Shown: positions 19,878 through 29,420, counted from the stretch's first letter. The stretch: 64,000 nucleotides of DNA from Microglena sp. YARC (GCA_022414725.1 CM039462.1:11640173-11704172); one strand, 5' to 3'. Made by a program: numbers and translations. Notes: a model not told the origin generated them from the sequence alone.

Positions 19878-20590
19878 AGGTCTGGTGAGTGTAGGTCCTC
19901 ATCAAGGCCCTCCAGCTCCTTGGGGAACATCCTCCTCAGAGTAGCGAGGTAGTGACTGTTGGATTCCATGATGGCTTGGTGCAGTCCAAGGCGGTCTTCA
20001 AGGTTGACAATCTGGTCAGTCTTCAAGATCACTGAGCACTGGTAGGCATCTGAGGGGATGTGAGAGGGACTGATGAAGAGGCTGTAGTGGCCAGTCCTCC
20101 TGATGTGGAGGGGGAGCAGGGACTCAATGGACTCCTTGATTGCGGGAGTGGCGCACATGGCGCTGGTGACAGTCCTGTTGTCGCGAGTGGTCTCTACCAT
20201 CATGAAGTTGAGTGAGTTATGCAATGTAATGGTGGCGACTTGGTCTTCTGTGTTAATCAAGGCAAGCTGGAGGATGACCTCGAGCTTCACAAGCCAGTTG
20301 GGTTTGTCTTCTGCTTCGATGTTCCTCCAGTCGGAGTGCATGTAAGCTTCAGAGGCTCGGCGAACCTCCTCGATGTCGTGGAAGTCGAGGTAGTCAGGGG
20401 GGGATAAGTCACTGGACAGAGAAGCTGAGGGGAGGTGAGGGTGAGGTGAGTTTCCTGGGGGGTCCTGTGACTTCTGCATCATCTGCGGTCTTCTGCTTCT
20501 TGGCCCCTTGACAGGCCTTCTTGGTGGGAAGGGCATGGTCATGGCCAGGGGCATCAGGGTTGGAGAGGGGTGTGGGAGAGTCAGTGACAT
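19718..20590 (-). pseudogene. Dualen N-terminal region, second part
   Basis: Open frame with a soluble, helical stretch (DYLDFHDIEEVRRASEAY, NWLVKLEVILQLALI, NRTVTSAMCATPAIKE). Its final third overlaps the start of the protease frame, so a frame change near 19900 probably joins them. No named domain; it may play the Gag-like RNA-binding role. Confidence 0.5.
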
Positions 20591-21065
20591 CTGTGCCCTG
20601 TGCTTCTGTCATATGCTCATCTCCCCCTTCAGCTAGGGGGTCTGGAGATGCCCCTGGGGCTGGTGGGTGTGCAGGATTGGTTGTTCTGCCGGGGGGATAG
20701 TGGGGGATGGGTACAAGTGTTGTGGCAGTAGGTGCAGTGGGTTGCTCTGAGAGGACACTTCCACTGGGAGTATGGGTGGAGATCCTGGCCTGCTGACAAA
20801 CATCAATGATCTGCCATGCAGGGTTTCTGGTGGACCTGCCCAGGGAGGTAAGTCTAGTGATGATGTTGGCTCTAGAGATGGTGCCTTTGGGATAGAGGCT
20901 CTCACTGTCTTCAATATTGACTAAGATTTTGCAGGGAATGAGGTGGTTGGTGTTTACTAGAGGGGTGAGAGTGGGTACCCCTGTCTCAAGGTTTCTGCTT
21001 TTGGATAGGACTGCAAAGTTGCAGAGGTGTTTGATAGTCAGGAGGGGGAGTTTCCCCCCCTTCAT
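20409..21065 (-). pseudogene. Dualen N-terminal region, first part
   Basis: Starts MKGGKLPLLTIKHLCNF and continues to a basic stretch PTKKACQGAKKQKTADD that could be a nuclear-localisation signal. The ATG lies in the target-site duplication, not in the element, so the element may lack its own start or be slightly 5'-truncated. No domain recognised. Confidence 0.5.
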
Positions 21066-21067
21066 AA
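21054..21067. repeat. Target-site duplication, right copy
   Basis: CCCCCCCTTCATAA, identical to 10471-10484. It abuts the 5' end of the Dualen element. Confidence 0.85.
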
Positions 21068-21120
21068 AACCAATAGTAGTGCCATTTAGTTTATGTAAAT
21101 GGGTATGTATTATTCCCTTT

Positions 21121-21309
21121 TGTTCTTAAGATGGGTCTTTTTGAATTTGTATACGGAACAGCCAAGCCGCAGATGGGTTGTTGCTTGCTTGATGGTGCCA
21201 CATGGGATCAGTCAGTGAGTCAGCAGCTCAATTCCACTGTCCCTCTCCGCGGGACCCGCAATTCCCCCTTCAGAATTCCCGTAGTGTTGTCAAGCAGACG
21301 CCTGCTTGA
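21121..21309. repeat. Full virus-block repeat unit with palindrome
   Basis: The first about 140 bases (GATGGGTCTTTTTGAATTTG, then AGTCAGCAGCTCAATTCCAC) recur at 32852-32998 up to the assembly gap. The unit continues with CCGCGGGACCCGC and ends in the palindrome TCAAGCAGACGCCTGCTTGA at 21290-21309 (one mismatch between arms). Confidence 0.75.
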
Positions 21310-21755
21310 GACCATACGGTTTCTTTGGAGGACCGGACCATAGTGAATGAGGTTGCGAAAGACGCGACACACATTAATCCGCGTATGATCCGCGGTGGTG
21401 TCTTTTGGAGACGAGGACATGTTTCCACCGTTTGCATGTGGAGTCAGATGTTTTTCGATCGTCGTCGTCAGTGTTCCTCCGTTTAGGTGTGTTCGTTCGT
21501 ACGGAGGGGTGGCTTACGCTTGAGGGGCACCATCCAGGTTGGTATGAATGTGCCAAAAACTCAGACATCTGGGTGATCTTAATCAGATGACTCCGACGTC
21601 TCGCCAAATTGTATAAAGGGTGTCCCACTATTTTAGAACAACTGTAAAATGTACAGATCCATCCATACAACGAATTAGACACCGTGCGAGAAAAAAACAA
21701 ATCAGGCTAAACCTAGCTCGAATAACGTCAGAACGTTTTGTAGGAAAAATCAAAT
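21310..21755. other. Spacer, no clear gene
   Basis: Short frames only. It contains CGT-rich words (GATCGTCGTCGTCAG, TTCGTTCGTACGG) and AT-rich sequence just before the next ATG (AGGAAAAATCAAAT). Confidence 0.4.
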
Positions 21756-22121
21756 ATGGACAAATGTCTCATGGTAATTCAAGCATCCACTCAACGTGTT
21801 GCTGATGTGGATAGAGTTGTTTCACGTGAAGAATGCTATAATATACCTGTGAGTCTGAGCAATGAGATCTGTGAAGACTTCAACGACATAGAAATTGATC
21901 TGCCTCACATGCGAACAACTGGAGAACCAGGGAGATTGTTGGTAATTAAGGAAAGTTTTTTCTTGCAGGCAATTTGTAACATGAGTCACACATGTCCACG
22001 TGACATCGAAACAGCCCTCATATGTGTTGACATCTTCGGACTACATCCAGATGAACTACACTTCCTTCAGGTTTGCAATAAACATAAATTGCATTTGAAC
22101 AAGTATCTATTCACCAATTAG
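21756..22121 (+). CDS. Orphan protein, copy B of a two-copy family, 121 aa
   Basis: Intact homologue of the 9062-9424 protein. EICEDFND, EPGRLLVIKE, NMSHTCPRDIE, FGLHPDELHF and the end KHKLHLNKYLFTN are kept. The two copies differ at many residues but keep length and frame, consistent with selection before endogenisation. They lie on opposite sides of the Dualen insertion. Function unknown. Confidence 0.65.
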   Translation: MDKCLMVIQASTQRVADVDRVVSREECYNIPVSLSNEICEDFNDIEIDLPHMRTTGEPGRLLVIKESFFLQAICNMSHTCPRDIETALICVDIFGLHPDELHFLQVCNKHKLHLNKYLFTN

Positions 22122-22124
22122 TCT

Positions 22125-22762
22125 TGCAGGCTGTGACGGACGGACGGTCTCCATCTCTGGAACAACAATAATTTCAACAAAAAATAAAGGCTCACATCAA
22201 TCCCTATTTAAAACGAACGTGTTCACATGAACCTCTGAAAATGCGTGGGAGCGAGTCAGCAGCTGAATTCCCCTGCCCACTCCGTGGGGCCCGCGATTAC
22301 CCTATCCATATACGAGAGCGCTTGTCTAGCAGACCCATGCTTGACATGTGATCACAGGTTGCGATTACTTTACCGTGTTTTTCCGTCATCTGTGAGTGAT
22401 AATATCTTAGAGAGTATCGACTTCTTTGAGATGCGAGCGATCGTCCCCCGTAAGTCGACATCGTTCCGCCGACTGTAGTGGTCGCTCTGTGAGTCGACTC
22501 GACAGGTTCCGCCGTGATGCGAGAGGTCGCTCTGGGAGTCTGGGAGTGTGGGGGGGTGGGGGGGCATATCCTGAAGACACACAGTCTCTGTATTGACAAT
22601 ATCGGTTACAAAAGATGGTTGACTTGGTCAACTTTTCATAATCATTAAAAAAAGTACAATGTAATCATCAACTGTCCCTATGAGCTTCCATGCCGCACTT
22701 GATCACCATCTGCCTGCATTCGCAGCAGCTTTGGTAGCTCTGCATGGTCTAGCTTAGCTAAT
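22125..22762. repeat. Spacer with repeat-unit and minisatellite fragments
   Basis: Holds a degenerate repeat unit with a weak palindrome (22325-22344), GATGCGAGAGGTCGC-type words shared with the 23.3-kb array, and a short minus-strand Cys-rich frame (CCECRQM) near 22690. No convincing gene. Confidence 0.5.
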
Positions 22763-23068
22763 CTAGGGGATCCCCTTCACTGTAGGATCATTCCTGGTGG
22801 TGACATCATCATTCCTGGTGGTGACATCATCATTCCTGTTGGTCCTGATTGTCTCCCCGACGATGCCCCTTCCACAATTCTTGCATCGGCCATCAAAGCC
22901 GAAATTCCTCCGAGCTTTACAAACATCGCAATACGCATTCGGCATTTCCCTGCATGGGGGGGAGACGCATTGGTTTAGTTCCCTGCGCCTATCATGGAAA
23001 CTTGCTAGCATCCATCCCAATGCATGCGACATCTGGAAACTCACTCCAGATCCAGATCGAATGGTCAC
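22763..23068 (-). CDS. Small zinc-ribbon protein, 101 aa
   Basis: ATG-started frame with YCDVCKARRNFGFDGRCKNC, a C-x2-C-x10-C-x2-C zinc ribbon near the middle. The C-terminus is a tandem RNDDVTT repeat coded by a 21-bp direct repeat. Small zinc-ribbon proteins are common in large DNA viruses, but this one matches no family I recognise. Confidence 0.45.
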   Translation of the reverse strand: MTIRSGSGVSFQMSHALGWMLASFHDRRRELNQCVSPPCREMPNAYCDVCKARRNFGFDGRCKNCGRGIVGETIRTNRNDDVTTRNDDVTTRNDPTVKGIP

Positions 23069-23269
23069 CTGTTTGGCTTCTGGCGACAGACAAACAGACA
23101 GACAGCAAAGCGTACGATTAGATTATCCTGGAAGCGAGCGATTGACGGCGCAAAGCTCTTTCATTTCCATTATGCATCGAGTTTTATAAACGACGAAACC
23201 CGGGTTTCGGGTTTAGGGAAGCCGCCGCCGTGTGGCACGTGGAGAAGCCGCAGGTGCCGCCGTCCTTGA

Positions 23270-23640
23270 TGAGATGATGGAGGTCGCCCTGTGACTCGAC
23301 AGAGGTGCCGCCGTGATGCGAGAGGTCGCTCTGTGATGTGACTCGACAGAGGTGCCGCCGTGATGCGAGAGGTCGCTCTGTGATGTGACTCGACAGAGGT
23401 GCCGCCGTGATGCGAGAGGTCGCTCTGTGATGTGACTCGACAGAGGTGCCGCCTGATGCGAGAGGTCGCCATGTGATGTGACTCGACTCGACTCGACTCG
23501 ACAGAGGTGCCGCCTGATGCGAGAGGTCGCCATGTGATGTGACTCGACTCGACTCGACTCGACATGTGCCGCCGCCTGATGCGAGAGGTCGCCATGTGAT
23601 GTGACTCGACTCGACTCGACTCGACAGGTGCGCCGTGTGT
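23270..23640. repeat. 47-bp minisatellite and GACTC pentamers
   Basis: Units GATGCGAGAGGTCGCTCTGT with TGACTCGACAGAGGTGCCGCC repeat about seven times with a 47-bp period; later units expand an ACTCG pentamer. Single related units occur near 22.5 and 31.1 kb. Confidence 0.85.
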
Positions 23641-24049
23641 CCCGCGATTCCTCTTTCATACTCCTGACATAGTTGTCAAGCAGAAGTCTGCTTGAGACGA
23701 TACATCGGGAACGCCCAATCGTTCGAGTGAGAAAGAAGCTCAAGCGTTACAGTGATAATAAACCCAAGTGTTACAGTGAATCTTTTACAAACAACATACA
23801 CATTGTGTAAGACTTGACAGTTAGTTACACAGTAGTGTGTAGTGTGTAGTGTGTAGTGTGTAGTGTGTAGTGTGTCTGCTGGTTGATGTGTAGTGTGTCT
23901 GCTGGTTGATGTGAATTGTGGGCTCCCTCCGGTCGCCCACCCGCTCGGTTTCCTCGCGGACTCCTTTGTGGGGGCTCCCCTCCGGTCGCCCCCGGTCGCT
24001 CCGCTGGGGGAATAGGTGAAAGGGGCTCCGCCGCTTGTTGAATAATACA
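23641..24049. repeat. Palindrome copy plus two-copy repeat
   Basis: The palindrome TCAAGCAGAAGTCTGCTTGA lies at 23676-23695. Then come the CTTACACAATGT fragment shared with 5.9 kb, a GTAGTGT tandem, and the CTCCCTCCGGTCGCC repeat shared with 8145-8310. Confidence 0.7.
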
Positions 24050-24240
24050 ATCCGTTGTTTGCCGATGGACTATGGCTGTACATGGACAGCTCGTGACCCG
24101 AAAGGGCAGCGGCGGCGGCGGTGTGAGGTCCGTGCGCAGAAGACGAAGTTTCAAGAGCTCCAACATCCGGGAGACACTCTCCGGGCCCAGGCGGTAGTTC
24201 CTCTCCTCCTTGGTGCGCTTGCCCTTGACCTGCGCGCGCG
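24050..24240 (-). pseudogene. Helicase-primase C-terminus, copy A
   Basis: The minus strand matches the end of the gene at 25358-25620 (ALSGHDMSMYNH-like and RTKEERNYRLCPE-like coding). It is truncated upstream and followed by an inverted copy of its own start. Confidence 0.65.
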
Positions 24241-24325
24241 TGTATCGACATGGTGAGCGAGACCAAGCGCGTGCAGGTCAAAGGCAAGCGCACCAAGGAG
24301 GAGAGGAACTACCGCCTGTGCCCGG
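24181..24325. repeat. 58-bp inverted repeat (arms 24181-24238, 24268-24325)
   Basis: The arms match at 55 of 58 positions around a 29-base loop. The arms are coding sequence for the helicase C-terminus (KGKRTKEERNYRLCP), so this is a fold-back duplication rather than a designed hairpin. Confidence 0.8.
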
Positions 24326-24327
24326 AG

Positions 24328-24819
24328 AGCTGTACATGGACAGCTCGTGGCCAGAAAGGGCAGCTGCGGCGTGAGGTCAGTGCGCAGAAGACGAAGTTTT
24401 TACGAGCTCGAGCATACGGCAGACACTATCAGGGCACAGGCGGTAGTTCCTCTCCTTCCTGAGTTCTCTTGCCCTTTACCTGCACCCGCTTCATCACGCT
24501 CACCCATATCCAGACCCACGGCGTTCAGGATCATCTTCACAGACTTGGACACCTTGCGCAGGTCCCACCCGTCGCGAACGCCGCACGAGGCATGGCTGAA
24601 CAGCCTAGCGGTGTTGTTGTAGTCGCGGAACATCTGTGTTCCCTTGAGCTTGGCGTCGAACACCGTCATCAGGTTCGGGATGATTGTCTCAGTGTCGAAC
24701 GGGGACGAAAACCCCAGAGCAGCGAGTGTCTCCTCTATCAACACGATCTTCAGAAGATCGGGGTGCAACGGCAACGCCCCAAAAGGGGCGCTGCAGCTCA
24801 GGGCACAGAATAGATGCAA
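24328..24819 (-). pseudogene. Helicase-primase C-terminus, copy B
   Basis: Reads LLKIVLIEETLAALGFSSPF, then RDYNNTARLF and KVSKSVKMILNAVGLDM, nearly the same as the main copy. It is joined upstream to the GIY-YIG-like gene instead of the helicase body, and frame-shifted near 24480. Confidence 0.7.
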
Positions 24820-25323
24820 GTACCTCCACTGAACGTGGGGAATTGCTCCTCAAGACGTTCTCGAATATCTTGGCGACCATTCGAGAGAGCGTCTTCTCTT
24901 GCTCAACAACGGCAAAGATTGGTGGCACGTCCTCTGTGCAGCAATCAAGGCTGTCGACGCCACCTGTCCACACGTACTGGAATACGACATCGGCCATCTC
25001 CCGAAAGACCGCACCTGCATCACCCGCGTCAAGTTGGTAGTACTCGTATCCAACGTCGAGACGGTGCTTTGACTCGAGGATAATCTCCGCTAAGGTACCG
25101 GAGCAGGGCAGTCTCAGCCTCCACACACAAGCACGCGGATTAAGTACGTGGATTGCGAATATCATCTTTGAGTTCTTCGGGTACTGAGAAATCGCTGACC
25201 AAAGGGCTTCGACGTCCTGCCCACCTTGACGACGATCTCATCCTTCTGAATGAACTTGTGCTCAACCAACGCGTACACGACATTGGTTGTCATGTGCGCC
25301 ATGATTGCTGTCGAGCTGCTCAT
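24820..25323 (-). pseudogene. GIY-YIG-like (T5orf172/DUF1390-type) protein, frame-shifted
   Basis: ATG at 25323, then VYALVEHKFIQKDEIVVKVG and RTSKP. After a frame change near 25200 it continues YPKNSKMIFAIHVL, then RLDVGYEYYQ and GDAGAVFREM. Tyr...VKVGRT...YPKNSK...GYEY...D is the pattern of small GIY-YIG-like proteins common in phycodnaviruses and related viruses, whose function is poorly known. Its frame continues into copy B of the helicase end (to 24689), so the two were fused by rearrangement. Confidence 0.65.
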
Positions 25324-25357
25324 ATGCTATATCCCAATGCGCGCGTTTACACCATTA

Positions 25358-26588
25358 TTATAGGCCTGACGGCTCGTCTTCAGTCTCGAATTCGTACGCG
25401 ACAGGCGACGCTACGTCAACCAGGTGGTTGTACATGGACATATCGTGACCCGAAAGGGCAGCGGCGGCGTGCGCGTTGCTCGGCGTCAGATCCGTGCGCA
25501 GAAGACAAAGTTTCACGAGCTCGAGCATACGGCAGACACTCTCAGGGCACAGGCGGTAATTTCGCTCCTCCTTTGTGCGTTTGCATTTTACCTGCACCCG
25601 CTTGGTCTCGCTCACCATATCCAGACCCACGGCGTTCAATATCATCTTAACCGCCTTGGACACCTTGCGCAGCGTCCCACCCGTCGCGAACACCGCACGA
25701 GGCCTGGCTGAACAGCCGAGCGGTGTTTGCGTAGTCGCTGAATCATCTGCGTGCCCTTGAGCTTGGTGTCGAATGCCGTCATCAGGTTCGAGATGACGGT
25801 CGTAGTGTCGAACGGGGACGAAAACCCCAGAGCAGCGAGTGTCTCCTCGATCAACACAATCTTCAGCAAACCTGAGTGCTCAGTCGTGTGCACGTCGCGC
25901 CCGCGCACCGGGCGCAGGATCGGCCACAGCAGGCGCGACAGGAGCCGCGCCTTCGGAGAACCGACTGCACCAGGCTTGTTCTCCAGCCAGGAACGCCTCG
26001 TCGACGCGGTCGATGCCCCATGCAGAGCAGTAGCGGCTCAGGTACAGAAGGAACTTGTCGTCCTCGCTCGCGTCGTTGGCCATCACCCGCTGCTCGATAG
26101 CATCCATGAGATCCTTGCGCCGCATGGCACTGGGCACATCGCTGAGGATGTCGGTGGCGGCGACAGGGACAGGGGCAGCGACAGGGACATTGTCAGGGGC
26201 AGTGACGGCGACAGGGACAGCTCCGGTGAGCGCATCCAGCTGCTCCTGAGCCTTGAGGACGCGCAACAGGAACTCGCTTGTTGCCTCCACGTCGCCCTCA
26301 GCCGGCGCGTGCACGCGGGCGGCACTGACCGCAGCGTAGCTGGTGCCGAGGTCCACTCGGTGACCTGCATTCTCCAGAAGGTCGGCGAAGCAGGACACGT
26401 AGTCGAAAGCTGGCGTTGTATATCTCAGCTAGAAAGTAGCTTTCGACAGTCATCTTCAGTGTCGGTGGAGCCACGGTCGCAAACAACGGGGCGAGATCGC
26501 CACCCGAGAGCTCTTGCAGTGTGTGGTCGTCTCCACCGTCAATCGCGGGTACGTGCTTGACCTCTAAGCAGGTTGCGAAACCTTCCAT
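25358..26588 (-). pseudogene. Primase-helicase gene, C-terminal part (main copy)
   Basis: Segments in changing frames. 26588-26300 begins MEGFATCLEVKHVP. 26398-25880 is Ala/Val-rich with an acidic end (NDASEDDKFLLYLSRYC). 25908-25642 contains LLKIVLIEETLAALGFSSPF. 25693-25358 contains KVSKAVKMILNAVGLDM and YRLCPESVCRMLELVKL, then the stop. This is the expected tail of viral primase/origin-binding helicases. A repeat insertion at 26.6-26.79 kb separates it from the helicase core. Confidence 0.65.
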
Positions 26589-26790
26589 CCACCTGCGTCA
26601 GTTTTTAAGCAGTGGTCCCCAAAGTCATACTTAATTATATAGCAAAGAGTGTTTTAGAATTGTGACTTTGGTACACCTCTCTATCCCGTGGTACGTGCTT
26701 GACTCTAAAGCAGGTTGCGAAACATTCCATCCACCTTATATTTAATTATAGCAAAGTGTGTTTTAGAATTACCCGCCACCTCTCTATCTC
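26556..26790. repeat. Two partial copies of a MITE-like repeat inside the helicase gene
   Basis: AGCAGTGGTCCCCAAAGTCA and TTAATTATATAGCAAAG are shared with 29288-29420. The second copy (26697-26790) lacks the left arm. The flanking CTTGACTCTAAAGCAGGTTG word is also repeated. Confidence 0.7.
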
Positions 26791-28183
26791 ACCTGAGCCA
26801 CTGGGTAGAGGTCGACGTGCGTCAAGTGTTTGTCGGTTGCCTCTCGTGCCACTCGCATGTTCTTGGCAACGAGCGTCCTAACGTCTGTGTCGACCAGGTG
26901 ACGCACTCGTCCTGTCATCTGCAACGCGCCCATCGGCGCCGCGGACCCGGGGCACAGGTATAGTACATCCTGTCAAAAAGCTCGGTGCTGAAGTCGACGC
27001 CCGCCAATATGGTCGGCGTGTACACGACGATCCGTTTGCTGCTCCAGAGTGCGTCTACGTCTATGAGCTTCGCCTTGACTGCGTCGGCTGTCTTGGACGT
27101 GTGCAGCAGGCAGAGTCTGGCCGCGTCCTTCGGGTCGTCGAAATGTTGTCAAGTGCGGCCTTGTGCACCTGCATCGCGCGCTCCTGGCTGAGCGAGACGA
27201 CGACGACGTTCCTGCCTGCGATGATGTCGTCTCGGATCTGCGCACTCCATGTCGCATCGTCCTTCGATATGGCAAATGTGCGCGCGTTCTCTGTGCTCCT
27301 GTAGTCGTTGACGACGAGCAGGTTGCGCAATCCGGCCTGCTTGAGGAATTCTTTCGTGACGCTGCCCCATGTCGCGTCCATTGTGACGACGCCGGTTGTC
27401 GTCGCGTTGAGCGTGTTCGCAAGCCCCTGTAGCTCAGCCAAGGGTGTGCGACAGTTGGCGACATGAAGTGTCTCAGCAGTGACTCGACCTCGTCGAGTAC
27501 AACGATGTCAAAGCCCGATGTGAGGTATCGCATGCACGTGTGCTCTGCGAGCCTGTGTAGCGACTCTATCTGGCAGATGACGCGCGGTGTCTTGTCCCTT
27601 CGCCTGAGGTCCTGTGGGGTGACGTCGGTGTCTAGGTATGATACAATCCCTTGCGCGCCAGTTTTCTCTTGTGCTCTAGCGCGAGCGACTGTCGGTATGT
27701 GACGACGAGCACTGTCTTGTCCTCTCCCACGCGTTCTAGGAGTGCGTCTAGCATGGTGGACTTTCCTGACCCCATCGGGCTGCGCACTGTGAGCGTGTTG
27801 ACGTCCTTGCGCTCCGTGTCTAACCACACGTCTACCGCCTGCGTCATCTCTATGCATGCGTCGATGTCTATGTACCTACTGTTGACGTGCACGGCTCCCG
27901 CGTCCCACGCGTCGCCTGCGGGTTTCGCGAGTCTTCCGATGCACGCGGGCGCGTGGTTGTCGCAGGTGGCGGAGAAGCACTTTACGAGGCAGTTTCCTGC
28001 TGTGTCTACAAAGCATCGCATGTTCTGCTCTCCGTTGTGTATGTTTCCTGTGTAGCACGGTTCAATCCTGTCACTGTAGTTGAACCTGACGCCTACGGCT
28101 CGGTCGAATGCGTCCTCTGCGGGTCGTCTGTCGTGGAATGCTGACGGGTGCATGTCTCGTCTGAGTAGGTCGAGCATGCGCAC
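26791..28183 (-). pseudogene. UL9-like SF2 origin-binding helicase core
   Basis: A zinc cluster (CFVDTAGNC, CFSATCDNHAPAC) is followed by Walker A SPMGSGKSTML. Next come VVTYRQSLALEHKRKL (motif Ia), VICQIESLHRL, IVVLDEVESLL (motif II), and later VVVVSLSQERAMQVH. Near 26850 a different frame gives QMTGRVRHLVDTDV (motif VI). This order matches herpes-type origin-binding helicases found in giant viruses. At least four frame changes. The protein would unwind DNA at replication start. Confidence 0.75.
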
Positions 28184-29153
28184 GATTATGTCGGCGCGTC
28201 GGACGGTGCGGTTCCTTCTCTACGGCCTTTGCGATGATGGTTCCGCCGCTCTGACTGCGTCTGCGACTGTTTGCGTGCGCGGTCGTGCCGGCCATGCGAT
28301 CCCGTTCTTCTTGACGTATCTCGGTATGTGCTCTGGCACCTGTATGACTGCGGCATCCTCGGGTACGTTTGAGATGACTGTCCTGAGTGCTGTGTCTGGG
28401 TCATCCTTGTGGTGCTGCTTTAGCGGGACGAGGACCGAGTCCACATCCTTGTTTGAACTTGCACGACCTAGCATGGCGCATCTCCCTGTCCCTTGTGGTA
28501 CACGCCTATGTCTACGAGCTTCCCGACTCCGTTTGGGTCTAGCTGCTGCCAGTCTCATGGCGAGGTGTGCTGCTGCGCTGTGGTGTCTGACTGGTGGTTG
28601 CTGCTGTACACGTGGAGCGGCGTTCCTTCTCTCTTCGTGTCGATGATGAGGTGCAGGCTGAGCTTCTTGGCGTTGGGCTGACGAGCCATATGAGGTCGTT
28701 GTCGACGTCGATATGGATTCCGTAGTCGTTGCTGAAGATCATCTTGATTGCGTCCTTCTGTGTGTGCGACCAGCGCGGCGACGTCTGGGAAGGCACCTGG
28801 TCGTTCGGAAGTGGTGGACCGTCGATGTCAAGGTACGGCTTGCATGGCTTTCCAAACGTATGATCTCGAACGCGTGCCTCGCGTGTCCCTTGAGTCTTTG
28901 CAGCGCCTCGTTTGCGTCTGTCCAATCCTTGTAGCATCCGAACTGTCTCCATCCACTGAGCGGGTCCTGCAGCTGCATCTGCGCGCGTGCGTGCATGATC
29001 GTCGGCATCTGCCTGCATGCTCGCCTTTGCGCCTGCGCCCGCTGTGCCAGTTTGCTCCCAGCCCCATGATGGGTGGGCATGCGCTAAGTTGCCTTGGGTG
29101 TTTTTTGTTGCGTCCGTCGGCATCGTTTCAACCTTGTCAGTCGGATAATCCAA
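28184..29153 (-). pseudogene. Archaeo-eukaryotic primase domain of the same gene
   Basis: Starts MDYPTDKVETMPTD. CKPYLDIDGPP carries the metal-binding DxD. After a frame change KKLSLHLIIDT carries the catalytic His, and later RASSNKDVDSVLVPL gives the third motif. Primase-helicase fusions of this kind are replication proteins of large DNA viruses. It is adjacent and co-directional with the helicase core, as one gene of about 1,250 codons. Confidence 0.7.
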
Positions 29154-29287
29154 TTGCGTGGTTGAAATGGTGATTCGTGTGTATAATAATAAACCCTTTG
29201 GTCTGGTACAACATCTACATTTTGCTTACTCTCATCCTGTTTACACCATAAACATGTCAGATCCTGCACACGAGTCCGCAGCTCAAT
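29154..29287. promoter_or_regulatory. AT-rich upstream region of the primase-helicase
   Basis: On the minus strand it contains TTTATTATTATACACACG about 35-60 bases before the start codon. A virus-type promoter is plausible but no defined motif is proven. Confidence 0.25.
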
Positions 29288-29350
29288 TCCGTGCTTGACC
29301 TCTAAGCATGGTGGATAAACCCTCTATCCACCCTGCGTCAGTTTCCAAGC

Positions 29351-29420
29351 AGTGGTCCCCAAAGTCATACTTAATTATATAGCAAAGCGTGTCTTTAGAA
29401 GTGTGACTTTGGGGACCACT
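29351..29420. mobile_element. 70-bp MITE-like element with perfect 17-bp terminal inverted repeats
   Basis: AGTGGTCCCCAAAGTCA at 29351-29367 is the exact reverse complement of 29404-29420. Its AT-rich core includes TTAATTATATAGCAAAG. Decayed copies lie at 26.6 and 26.75 kb. Confidence 0.75.

Larger units (their letters stand above)
10485..21053 (-). mobile_element. Dualen-type non-LTR retrotransposon, 10.57 kb
   Basis: Bounded by an exact 14-bp direct repeat. On the minus strand the order is N-terminal region, cysteine protease, AP-type endonuclease (APE), reverse transcriptase, RNase H, zinc knuckle and restriction-like endonuclease (RLE). The combination of APE, RLE, RNase H and cysteine protease defines the Dualen (RandI) family reported from Chlamydomonas. 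The 3' tail is a tandem AATTTC-type hexamer rather than poly-A. The coding frame changes many times, so as assembled the copy is inactive. A 14-bp duplication fits target-primed reverse transcription. Confidence 0.85.

Noticed and set aside
11211..20407. Plus-strand open frames within the Dualen element
   Set aside because: They are antisense shadows; all recognisable domains are on the minus strand.
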